A stretch of 8,825 nt of DNA from a bacterium (lineage in GTDB: Bacteria > Patescibacteriota > CPR2 > UBA1875 > JAJYID01), in NCBI GenBank assembly GCA_021791015.1, contig JAJYFH010000021.1:1-8825 (forward strand), read 5' to 3'. Positions 1 to 6,241 of this stretch are shown here, piece by piece. The translations under genes and the position numbers were made by a program. Positions within the stretch are counted from its first letter, which is position 1. Each line of letters begins with the position of its first letter. The notes under the pieces were generated by a model. The model was not told where the DNA came from. It was given only the letters and a program-made list of their open reading frames with translations, and did not search any database.

Positions 1-1781
1 TGGCGGACAATTCTATGTTCGTTTGAGATCTGTATCGCTTCTTGTTCACCTTTTTTGTTCACTTTTCCGATGTTTAGAACCTGCTCATCTCTGCTGCCGT
101 CGCGATAAATGGTAACCCCCTTGCAATCCAAGCTATACGCAAGTTTGTAAACTTCGGCGACATCTTCTTTTGTAGCCGAATTTGAAAAATTAACTGTTTT
201 TGACACAGCATTGTCTGTGTATTTTTGGAAAGCTGCTTGGATTTTAATATGCCAGATCGGAGATACGTCATGAGCCACCACAAATACATCCTGCACCTCT
301 TCAGGAACAGCGCCTACGTCCTTCACGGTTCCGCTTTTTGCTATTTCCTTCATGAGCTCTTCTGTGTAGAATCCCATTTTCTTTGCAATACTTAAAAATA
401 TCGGATTCGTCATGACAAGCTCGTCTTTGTCCATAACGTTCTTAATAAAACTAACGGCAAAAAGAGGCTCAACACCGCTTGAAGCATCTGCAATCATGCT
501 TATTGTACCTGTTGGCGCGATTGTTGTGATGGTGGCATTTCTGACCCTCTGGCCTTTTTTCTCGTAAGTGCTGCCTTTCCAGTTCGGAAACACTCCTCGC
601 TCTTTTGCCAACTCCATAGACATCGCTCTGCCCTCGCTTTGGATGAAGCTCATGACTTCTTCCGCCGCATTCACTGCTTCTTCTGAATTGTATGGTACTT
701 GAAGCTGAACCAGCATGTCGGCAAAACCCATGACGCCAAGGCCTATTTTCCGGTTTGCTCGCGTCATGTTGCCAATGGCTTCAATGGGATACTTATTTAC
801 ATCAATTACATCATCCAGAAATCGAACGGCAAGACGGGTAATTTCCCTTAGCCTCACCCAGTCAATTTTTCCATCTTCGACAAATTTAGCAAGGTTGATA
901 GATCCCAGGTTGCATGATTCGTATGGCAAAAGCGGCTGCTCTCCGCAAGGATTTGTGCTTTCTATGTCACCGATGTGCGGAGTGGGGTTTTCTTTGTTTA
1001 TTCTGTCTATAAAAACTATACCCGGCTCGCCGTTTTTCCACGCCTGCTTAACGATAAGATCAAATGTCTCTCTGGCAGATAGTGAACCTACCTTTTTTCC
1101 GGTGCGCGGAGAAATAAGGTCGTATTCACCGTCTTTTTCAACGGCTTTCATAAACTTTTCAGTTACGGCTACCGAGATATTGAAATTGTTTAAGGATCCG
1201 TTATCTTCTTTGCAGGTGATAAACTCTAAAATGTCAGGATGATCCACCCGAAGCATGCCCATATTTGCCCCGCGTCTGGTACCGCCCTGCTTTACTGTTT
1301 CCGTTGACGCATTGTATGCCGTCATGAAGGTAATCGGGCCCGATGCCACCCCGCTGGTTGATTTAACCCTTGAGCCTTTCTCACGAAGCCTTGAAAATGA
1401 AAATCCTGTTCCGCCGCCGCTTTGATGTATGAGGGCAGTATCTCGGAGTGTACCGAAAATTCCTGCCATATCGTCCTCTACCGGCAAAACAAAGCATGCG
1501 GACAACTGGCCTAAATCCTTGCCGGCATTCATGAGAGTAGGAGAGTTTGGCATAAAATCAAGAGAGGAGATCATATCATAAAATGCACGCGCTACTTCCT
1601 TTTCTCCTGGACTTTTGGGATATTTTCGCTCTGCCTTTGCGACAGATAAGGCAACACGCCCAAAAAGCTCTTCCGGCGTTTCTATAACCTTCCCTTTGTC
1701 ATCTTTTAAGAGATAACGCCTCTTTAAAACCTCCGTAGCTGCCCGAGACAACCTTACCCGTGTTTTTATGTTTGTTTTCAT
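1..1781 (-). CDS. nrdJ: Adenosylcobalamin-dependent (class II) ribonucleotide reductase, 3' end cut by window
   Basis: Reduces ribonucleotides to deoxyribonucleotides in the cytoplasm using a B12-derived thiyl radical. 593 residues are visible from an ATG at 1781 preceded by a good SD (AAGGAGA); the C-terminus is beyond the left edge. The frame is open throughout. Seen: MPNSPTLMNAG at 77-87, the substrate/allosteric region with HQSGGGTGFSFSRLR at 119-133, NPCGE at 277-281 with the expected thiyl cysteine C279 and partners N277 and E281, the probable redox cysteine pair C96 and C290, APTGTISMIADASSGVEP near 422-439, and CKGVTIYRDGSRDEQVL at 553-569, typical of the TIGR02504-type NrdJ. Only about 76 residues precede the first conserved block, so there is no room for an N-terminal ATP-cone. 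It lies 104 bp downstream of nrdR, probably co-transcribed. The missing part should hold the C-terminal tail with its cysteine pair. Confidence 0.96.
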   Translation of the reverse strand, partial: MKTNIKTRVRLSRAATEVLKRRYLLKDDKGKVIETPEELFGRVALSVAKAERKYPKSPGEKEVARAFYDMISSLDFMPNSPTLMNAGKDLGQLSACFVLPVEDDMAGIFGTLRDTALIHQSGGGTGFSFSRLREKGSRVKSTSGVASGPITFMTAYNASTETVKQGGTRRGANMGMLRVDHPDILEFITCKEDNGSLNNFNISVAVTEKFMKAVEKDGEYDLISPRTGKKVGSLSARETFDLIVKQAWKNGEPGIVFIDRINKENPTPHIGDIESTNPCGEQPLLPYESCNLGSINLAKFVEDGKIDWVRLREITRLAVRFLDDVIDVNKYPIEAIGNMTRANRKIGLGVMGFADMLVQLQVPYNSEEAVNAAEEVMSFIQSEGRAMSMELAKERGVFPNWKGSTYEKKGQRVRNATITTIAPTGTISMIADASSGVEPLFAVSFIKNVMDKDELVMTNPIFLSIAKKMGFYTEELMKEIAKSGTVKDVGAVPEEVQDVFVVAHDVSPIWHIKIQAAFQKYTDNAVSKTVNFSNSATKEDVAEVYKLAYSLDCKGVTIYRDGSRDEQVLNIGKVNKKGEQEAIQISNEHRIVR

Positions 1782-1800
1782 AACTCTCCTTCCTGCCCGC

Positions 1801-1828
1801 AACAGAAAATTAGCCCCCTCTTTCTGTT
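1801..1828 (-). other. Small hairpin in the nrdJ 5' leader
   Basis: An 8-bp perfect inverted repeat (AACAGAAA and TTTCTGTT) with a 12-base loop sits 20-47 bases upstream of the nrdJ start and about 10 bases before its SD. There is no U-run after it, so it does not look like a terminator. It could be an RNA structure in the nrdR-nrdJ transcript or a protein site. Its role is unknown. Confidence 0.4.
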
Positions 1829-1858
1829 AATTTTATTTAAACTTTTATATGTTCCTTA

Positions 1859-1885
1859 CCGCCCAACCACCCAATCCCTAACTGC
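1859..1885 (-). other. G-rich tract between nrdR and nrdJ
   Basis: On the transcribed-sense (minus) strand, right after the nrdR stop codon, the sequence contains GGG, GGG, GG, GGG, GG and GG runs separated by one to three bases (GGGATTGGGTGGTTGGGCGG). This could fold as a two-layer G-quadruplex in mRNA. It is unlike the AT-rich intergenic sequence elsewhere in the window. Function is not established. Confidence 0.35.
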
Positions 1886-2332
1886 CTAACTTATGTTTTC
1901 CAATTCTTTCTTGAAGCTATCTATCGTTTCAAATGACTTGTATACCGATGCGAAGCGTAAATATGCCACATCATCCAACTCTTTTAATTTGCTTAATACA
2001 ATGTCGCCCACTTCTGTGCTTTTTATCTTTGTTATCCCCTTTGAATAGATCTCTTTCTCTATCCGGGAAATAAACTCCTCTATCCGAACTTCTGAAATAG
2101 GCCTTTTTTCAAGAGCCTTCTCAATCCCGCTTCTCAACTTTTCTTTTGAAAAGATTTCTTTCTGGCCGTCCTTTTTTACGACCACAAGAGTAGCAGACTC
2201 AATCCTCTCATAAGTTGTAAACCTGAAGCCGCAAGCTTCGCACTCCCTTCGCCTTCTGATGGTTTGGTCTCCCTCTGCGTTTCTCTTTTCCAAAACCCTT
2301 ATTTTGTTTGCCTTGCATTCGGGACAATTCAT
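1886..2332 (-). CDS. nrdR: Transcriptional repressor NrdR
   Basis: NrdR senses ATP and dATP through an ATP-cone and represses ribonucleotide reductase genes. The 148 residues match the usual family length. The N-terminal zinc ribbon has C3, C6, C31 and C34, followed by GFRFTTYER at 35-43. The ATP-cone starts near residue 49 with VVVKKDGQKEIFSKEKL and ends with VAYLRFASVYKSF at 121-133. The ATG at 2332 has only a weak SD (GAGAT). It is the first gene of a probable nrdR-nrdJ operon. Two NrdR boxes overlap its own promoter (2354-2369 and 2386-2401), so self-repression and control of nrdJ through the same promoter are expected. It is separated from ftsZ by a terminator. Identification is secure. 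Confidence 0.97.
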   Translation of the reverse strand: MNCPECKANKIRVLEKRNAEGDQTIRRRRECEACGFRFTTYERIESATLVVVKKDGQKEIFSKEKLRSGIEKALEKRPISEVRIEEFISRIEKEIYSKGITKIKSTEVGDIVLSKLKELDDVAYLRFASVYKSFETIDSFKKELENIS

Positions 2333-2353
2333 GCTTATCTCGTTTATTAAATT

Positions 2354-2369
2354 ACTCTACCGCTAGCGT
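2354..2369 (-). promoter_or_regulatory. NrdR box 2 (downstream operator)
   Basis: Minus-strand sequence ACGCTAGCGGTAGAGT matches the outer halves of the NrdR box consensus (ACRCTA and TAGYGT) with one mismatch (A for Y), while its centre differs. It lies 16 bp from box 1, so the centres are 32 bp apart, about three helical turns, as in known tandem NrdR operators. It covers or just follows the predicted transcription start of nrdR. Confidence 0.75.
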
Positions 2370-2377
2370 TTAGAAAA

Positions 2378-2406
2378 ATGATAAGACGCTAGATATAGCG
2401 TGTCAA
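2378..2406 (-). promoter_or_regulatory. Sigma-70-type promoter of nrdR-nrdJ
   Basis: The -35 hexamer is a perfect TTGACA (2401-2406), followed by a 17-bp spacer and the -10 hexamer TATCAT (2378-2383), one base from consensus. Transcription should start near 2370. The spacer holds NrdR box 1. No other comparable promoter is seen between nrdR and nrdJ. Confidence 0.85.
2386..2401 (-). promoter_or_regulatory. NrdR box 1 (promoter-overlapping operator)
   Basis: Minus-strand sequence ACGCTATATCTAGCGT is a near-perfect 16-bp palindrome and a close match to the NrdR consensus. It begins at the last base of the -35 hexamer and fills most of the -35/-10 spacer, so bound NrdR would block RNA polymerase. 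With box 2 it forms a tandem operator. Confidence 0.88.
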
Positions 2407-2415
2407 GACTTTTAT

Positions 2416-2424
2416 TTTTCCACA
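2416..2424 (+). promoter_or_regulatory. Possible single DnaA box upstream of the nrdR promoter
   Basis: TTTTCCACA fits the DnaA box pattern TTWTNCACA. It ends 10 bp upstream of the nrdR -35 hexamer. DnaA is known to act on ribonucleotide reductase genes in some bacteria, but a lone nine-base match in AT-rich DNA can arise by chance. Confidence 0.25.
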
Positions 2425-2505
2425 AGTTTTACCCAATATTTTAAGTACGATTTGGGAAAATTAACACACGGTAGTACACAGGGTTCCGAGACTTTTTCAC
2501 AAAAC

Positions 2506-2529
2506 AAAAAGCCCCTTGCGGGACTTTTT
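2506..2529 (-). terminator. Rho-independent terminator of ftsZ
   Basis: On the minus strand a stem (AAAAAGUCCC paired with GGGGCUUUUU, one U-G wobble) closes a GCAA tetraloop and ends in a U-run, about 100 bases after the ftsZ stop. The A-run before and U-run after make it symmetric, so it could also stop transcription from the left. It separates ftsZ from nrdR. Confidence 0.85.
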
Positions 2530-2594
2530 GAACATTACTTTTTTGAGATTTGATTGAAAATTGTGAATTGAAAATTCGGATTTAGACATTCCTA

Positions 2595-2618
2595 GATTCC
2601 CGCCTGCGCGGGAATGAC
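2595..2618. repeat. Palindromic repeat, single copy (GNAG-loop type)
   Basis: A 24-bp unit whose 8-bp arms ATTCCCGC and GCGGGAAT flank a 4-base loop, bordered by GAT on the left and GAC on the right in this orientation. It lies 7 bp past the ftsZ stop codon and before the ftsZ terminator. Identical arms recur at 6900-6924, 6941-6965 and 7278-7301, with only one loop base varying (GCAG here, read on the minus strand). Confidence 0.85.
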
Positions 2619-2625
2619 GGGACAA

Positions 2626-3702
2626 CTATTCCATCCTCTTTCTGATGAACGCCGGTATTTCCAGATCGTCCTCTATCTCATCTTCGAATGTGTCATCTGG
2701 CTCAAACATCGTTTTTGAGGTGTCAATGGCACCGACAGATGTCGTCTTCGGTCCCTCAAATCCGGTTGCGATAACAGTAATTTGAAGCTCGTTCGAAAGG
2801 CTTGGGTCTATAACCGCGCCAAATATGATATTTGCGTCCGGATCAACTGCTTCAGTAATGATTTTGGCTGCTTCGTCTATTTCGAACATACCTAAATCGT
2901 TTCCGCCTGTTACATTAAAAAGGACTCCCTTGGCGCCATTAATTGAAAGTTCAAGAAGCGGGGAGTTGATGGCTTTTCTTGCTGCCTCAACGGCTCTGTT
3001 TTCACCGCTGCCCATGCCGATACCCATCAGAGCTGAGCCGGCATCAGACATTATCATCTTTACATCGGCAAAGTCGACATTGATAAGGCCGTGGATGGTG
3101 ATTAAGTCGGATATGCCCTGCACACCCTGTCTCAAAACATCATCAACAACAGAGAAAGCTTCGAGCATTGTGGTTTTCTTTTCTATAGTTTGGAGCAATC
3201 TATCGTTTGGAATAGTAATTAAAGTATCTACGTGCTCATTTAGGTCTTCTATACCTTCATCAGCGGATCTTTTTCTTTTCTCTCCTTCAAAGGCAAACGG
3301 CTTGGTTACAAATCCTACTGTAAGCGCGCCAACCTGCCTGGAAATAGATGCCACCACCGGTGCAGCACCGGTTCCTGTCCCGCCGCCTTCACCGCAAGTT
3401 ACAAAAACCATATCTGCGCCTTTTAGCGCTTCTTCTATATCTTCGCTTGATTCCTCGGCGGCCTTTTTCCCGACTTCGGGATCACTGCCTGCGCCAAGCC
3501 CTCTGGTTATGGTCTTGCCTATATGAATTTTCTTTTTGGCCTTGCTGGCCTGGAGGCTTTGCGCATCGGTGTTTACACCTATAAACTCAACGCCCTTTAC
3601 GCCTGTGTCGACCATTCTGTTTATAACATTGATACCACTGCCGCCTACGCCAACAACTTTTATTTGCGCAAATGATTCCATACTCGGCTTTATTTCAGCC
3701 AT
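2626..3702 (-). CDS. ftsZ: Cell division GTPase FtsZ
   Basis: Tubulin-like GTPase that polymerises at mid-cell into the Z-ring. 358 residues. The GTPase domain begins with IKVVGVGGSGINVINRM (14-30); the signature loop GGGTGTG is at 106-112; the T7 synergy loop NVDFADVKMIM is at 208-218 with D210 at the catalytic position; the C-terminal domain runs to about 317. A short acidic linker leads to the conserved tail IPAFIRKR (349-356), which binds FtsA. Start ATG at 3702 with a strong SD (AGGAGGT at 3710-3716). Unusual: residues before the glycine loop read TCGE instead of the common TAGM. ftsA lies 301 bp upstream but is cut off by a terminator, and ftsZ has its own promoters. Confidence 0.98.
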   Translation of the reverse strand: MAEIKPSMESFAQIKVVGVGGSGINVINRMVDTGVKGVEFIGVNTDAQSLQASKAKKKIHIGKTITRGLGAGSDPEVGKKAAEESSEDIEEALKGADMVFVTCGEGGGTGTGAAPVVASISRQVGALTVGFVTKPFAFEGEKRKRSADEGIEDLNEHVDTLITIPNDRLLQTIEKKTTMLEAFSVVDDVLRQGVQGISDLITIHGLINVDFADVKMIMSDAGSALMGIGMGSGENRAVEAARKAINSPLLELSINGAKGVLFNVTGGNDLGMFEIDEAAKIITEAVDPDANIIFGAVIDPSLSNELQITVIATGFEGPKTTSVGAIDTSKTMFEPDDTFEDEIEDDLEIPAFIRKRME

Positions 3703-3778
3703 CTGATTTACCTCCTATTTTGTTTAGATTTCCCAAACATTTAAGTCCAATATTTTTTTCCAACATCCAATGGATTTT

Positions 3779-3807
3779 ATTGTATAGCTTTTTTATACTC
3801 GATGCAA
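3779..3807 (-). promoter_or_regulatory. Proximal ftsZ promoter
   Basis: TTGCAT (3802-3807), a 17-bp spacer and TACAAT (3779-3784) on the minus strand, giving a start near 3772 and a leader of about 70 bases to the ftsZ ATG. Spacing is ideal and hexamers are good. Confidence 0.6.
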
Positions 3808-3840
3808 TACTTTTTTTGTGTTTGTTCTAAATAGTTGTTC

Positions 3841-3871
3841 ATTATAGCCTCAGAAAAGGTTATTTTATCAA
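3841..3871 (-). promoter_or_regulatory. Possible distal ftsZ promoter
   Basis: A perfect -10 hexamer TATAAT at 3841-3846 has TTGATA at 3866-3871, but the spacer is 19 bp, which is long. It lies between the ftsA terminator and the proximal ftsZ promoter, so ftsZ may have two starts. Confidence 0.4.
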
Positions 3872-3965
3872 TTTTGCATTTTAAAAATTTGCTGGTTTTT
3901 TAGGGGTTTTTTGTTTCGTTTCCACAAAGTAATGGTAGTGAATTTCCTGCAAAAACTAAAAATAA

Positions 3966-3989
3966 AAAGACCCGCAAAAAAGGGTCTTT
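3966..3989 (-). terminator. Rho-independent terminator of ftsA
   Basis: Minus-strand stem AAAGACCC with GGGTCTTT, an 8-base loop (TTTTTTGC), then TTATTTTT. It begins 14 bases after the ftsA stop codon, so ftsA and ftsZ are separate transcription units. Confidence 0.85.
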
Positions 3990-4003
3990 ATTCTGAGAAA
4001 ATA

Positions 4004-5230
4004 TTAGGGCAAAAAAGTCTTGAAAACCTTCCTTATTTTATTTATGGCCACGCCCACCTGTTTGCTGCCGCCCGAGTTCTCTGCTTCTTCAAATTGGTAG
4101 AGCATCAGCCCAACGGCCGTAGAAAACCTGGGATCGTATATCTTGTCAACTATTCCCTTGAGGTTGTGCGGTTTGCCGATAATGCAAGGGAGCTTCAGGA
4201 TAGATTTAGCAACACTGTCTATATCTTCGAGCTTCGCGCCGCCGCCCGTCAAAATGGCGCCCCCGGGAAGCTGCCCATCTCTGTTTATTTTCCTCAGCTC
4301 GCCTTTTATAAGCGTAAACATCTCATGCAGCCGCGCTTCTATAATCTCTGCCACATGTTTTCTGGGAATTATACCATCTTCGTTTATATCAATCTCTGAT
4401 AAATCTATCTTTTCCTTTTCAGTCACTGATTTTGCCAAAGAAGTGCCGTACTTTATCTTTGCTTTCTCCGCCACATCTATAGATGTCCTTAGGCCAATGG
4501 CGATATCGTTTGTGATATGCATGGCGCCAATCGGCAGCACGCTTGTATATAATGGCTTTTCATCTTCATAAACTATAATGCCCGTTGTGCTGGCGCCGAT
4601 ATCGAGAACCACGCAGCCTAATTCCTTCTCTCTTTTTGACGCGACAGCCTTTGATGCTGCCAACGGACCTGCGATTATATCTTCTATGGCTATGCCGGCC
4701 TGTGAAACGCTTTTTTGCAAATTTTTGACAGCAGGCTGGGAAACCGCGATTATCTGCACTTCTCCTTCCAGCCTTATGCCCGTCATGCCTACGGGATCTT
4801 TAACCCCTTCCTGGCCGTCTACGCTGTAAATACGCGGAATAATGTGTAAAATCTCCTTGTTTGTCGGTATTTGTATTGCCTGCGCTGCTTCTTCTACTCG
4901 AATAGTATCTTCATATGTCACCTCCTGATTCGCCTTGCCCACGGCAACCACGCCTCTTGAGGTCATTGAGCCAATGTGGCTACCATTGATATTCACCGTT
5001 GCGCTATCTAGCTGTATCCCAGCCATGCGCTCCGCTATTTCCATACTTTCTGAGATACCGCTAACCGTTTCCTCTATCTCATTTACAAGGCCTTTCCTGA
5101 CACCCGTTGTAAATGATGTTCCAAGGCCTATAACATCCAGCGTCCCTTCCTCATTTACCATTCCGACAACACTAGTGATTTTGAAGCTTCCTATATCAAG
5201 ACCGACATATATTTCTTCTTGCTTTGCCAT
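4004..5230 (-). CDS. ftsA: Cell division protein FtsA
   Basis: Actin-like ATPase that tethers FtsZ to the membrane and recruits later division proteins. 408 residues, the usual length. Seen: phosphate-1 motif VGLDIGSFKITSVVG at 9-23, the 1C (SHS2) region around 80-165, phosphate-2 motif VVLDIGASTTGIIVYE at 207-222, and adenosine motif AILTGGGAKLEDID at 325-338. The C-terminus INKIRKVFKTFLP is a basic amphipathic helix expected to bind the membrane. ATG at 5230; no convincing SD is visible, yet the N-terminus MAKQEEIYVGLDIGS is canonical, so the start is kept. It has its own promoter (5269-5297) and terminator (3966-3989). It precedes ftsZ as in most bacteria, but no ftsQ or mur genes are present here. 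Confidence 0.97.
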   Translation of the reverse strand: MAKQEEIYVGLDIGSFKITSVVGMVNEEGTLDVIGLGTSFTTGVRKGLVNEIEETVSGISESMEIAERMAGIQLDSATVNINGSHIGSMTSRGVVAVGKANQEVTYEDTIRVEEAAQAIQIPTNKEILHIIPRIYSVDGQEGVKDPVGMTGIRLEGEVQIIAVSQPAVKNLQKSVSQAGIAIEDIIAGPLAASKAVASKREKELGCVVLDIGASTTGIIVYEDEKPLYTSVLPIGAMHITNDIAIGLRTSIDVAEKAKIKYGTSLAKSVTEKEKIDLSEIDINEDGIIPRKHVAEIIEARLHEMFTLIKGELRKINRDGQLPGGAILTGGGAKLEDIDSVAKSILKLPCIIGKPHNLKGIVDKIYDPRFSTAVGLMLYQFEEAENSGGSKQVGVAINKIRKVFKTFLP

Positions 5231-5268
5231 TTACGTTTTATATTCCAGGTTAACTTATAACTTTGATT

Positions 5269-5297
5269 ATTATATAAACTTAACTGCGCCTTTGCAA
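5269..5297 (-). promoter_or_regulatory. Sigma-70-type promoter of ftsA
   Basis: TTGCAA (5292-5297), a 17-bp spacer and a perfect TATAAT (5269-5274) on the minus strand, predicting a start near 5262 and a leader of roughly 30 bases before the ftsA ATG. Confidence 0.75.
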
Positions 5298-5322
5298 ACA
5301 ATTAAGCTAATTTTCAAGTGCC

Positions 5323-5384
5323 AATTTTCAGTTTTCAATAAATTTTCAATGATGCAATGATGCAATGTAGAATCACTGAAAATT
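5323..5384. repeat. AT-rich inverted repeat with a short tandem repeat inside
   Basis: Ten-base arms (AATTTTCAGT at 5323-5332 and ACTGAAAATT at 5375-5384) flank a 42-base interior that contains two direct copies of GATGCAAT (5350-5365). It lies between the map stop and the ftsA promoter. Without a U-run it is a poor intrinsic terminator. Related TGAAAATT-rich sequence occurs at 2551-2577 and 7455-7488. Confidence 0.5.
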
Positions 5385-5404
5385 ATAAATTGTGAATTAA
5401 AAAT

Positions 5405-6151
5405 TCACGCAGTGAGTATATCGTACCCGCGCTTTGTTACCGCAATAGTGTGCTCAAAATGCGACGACATGCCCCCATCGATCGTGCTATAAGTCCAGCC
5501 GTCATCCCCAAGCCTTAAATCAAATCCCTTTTCTGCAAGCATAGGCTCAATGGCCAGGGTCATGCCTTCCTTGAGGATTACGCCCGTACCTTTTTTACCA
5601 AAATTCGCAATCGAAGGCTCTTCGTGTATTTCTCTTCCTATGCCATGTCCTGCAAGGCTCCGAATCACGGAAAAATCTTTGGATTCAATGTACTTTTGTA
5701 TCTCGGCCGAAACATCGCCAAGATAAGCGCCATCTTTAATTTTTTTCGCGCCTTTGAAGAATGACTTTTCCGCCGCATCTATCAATTTCCTTTTAATGGG
5801 GTCAATTTTCCCAATGCCGAATGTTATGGCGGCATCAGTATTAAAACCCTTGTGCAAGACCCCAAAATCAAGCGACAGCATATCCCCTTCCTTCAAAATT
5901 TTGTCTTTTTTGGGCACACCATGGACGATCTCATCATTTACGGAAGCGCAGACATTGTATCCATAGTTCTGGTAACCCCTAAAGGCCGGCATTACCTTGT
6001 ATTTCAAGCAAAGCCTGCCGACATACTTGTCGATGTCAAGGGTGCTCATCCCGGGACGCGAAAAATCCTTCGCCTCTTTCAAAACGAGAGCTAGGATATG
6101 CCCGCCCTCTCGCATTATTTCAATTTCCTTTTTTGTTTTAATGTTGATCAT
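5405..6151 (-). CDS. map: Type I methionine aminopeptidase
   Basis: Removes the initiator methionine from nascent proteins. 248 residues, the standard length for the single-domain type Ia enzyme; no N-terminal zinc or SH3-binding extension. The five metal ligands are visible: D95 (SLDFGV), D106 (NTDAAIT), H169 (AGHGIGREIHEEP), E202 (AIEPML) and E233 (HFEHTIAVT). H77 (EIVHGVP) and H176 are the expected substrate-binding histidines. ATG at 6151; the only SD candidate, AGGA, is 9 bases upstream and lies inside the arm of a palindromic repeat. adk ends 90 bp upstream; the adk-map order is a remnant of the ribosomal-protein spc operon arrangement common in bacteria. It is probably transcribed with adk. 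Confidence 0.97.
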   Translation of the reverse strand: MINIKTKKEIEIMREGGHILALVLKEAKDFSRPGMSTLDIDKYVGRLCLKYKVMPAFRGYQNYGYNVCASVNDEIVHGVPKKDKILKEGDMLSLDFGVLHKGFNTDAAITFGIGKIDPIKRKLIDAAEKSFFKGAKKIKDGAYLGDVSAEIQKYIESKDFSVIRSLAGHGIGREIHEEPSIANFGKKGTGVILKEGMTLAIEPMLAEKGFDLRLGDDGWTYSTIDGGMSSHFEHTIAVTKRGYDILTA

Positions 6152-6156
6152 GATTT

Positions 6157-6220
6157 GTCATCCTGAACTTGATTCAGGATCCAGATTTGTTTATAGATTC
6201 CGGATCAAGTCCGGAATGAC
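6157..6220. repeat. Palindromic repeat doublet between adk and map
   Basis: Two 25-bp hairpin units facing each other (6157-6181 and 6196-6220) around a 14-base AT-rich spacer. The right unit, read on the minus strand, is identical over 25 bases to 7954-7978. The left unit differs but keeps full pairing (ATCCTGA with TCAGGAT instead of ATTCCGG with CCGGAAT), so the changes compensate each other. The left arm supplies the probable SD of map. Confidence 0.85.
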
Positions 6221-6241
6221 AGGTGAATTTTGCCAAATCCA

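Noticed and set aside
74..289. 71-codon minus-strand frame at the left edge
   Set aside because: Out-of-frame shadow; the real nrdJ frame through the same bases gives conserved class II reductase sequence.
715..1242. 175-codon open frame on the plus strand
   Set aside because: Antisense to nrdJ, whose frame is continuous and rich in conserved motifs here.
1782..1885. Cobalamin riboswitch before the B12-dependent reductase
   Set aside because: The gap is 104 bases, shorter than the aptamer, and I see no B12-box-like sequence.
2825..3526. 233-codon open frame on the plus strand
   Set aside because: It is wholly antisense to ftsZ, its translation is low-complexity serine/proline-rich, and it resembles no family. 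A shadow of ftsZ codon bias.
3919..3930. Second DnaA box in the ftsA-ftsZ gap (GTTTCCACA)
   Set aside because: First base does not match the pattern and there is no cluster of boxes to suggest an origin.
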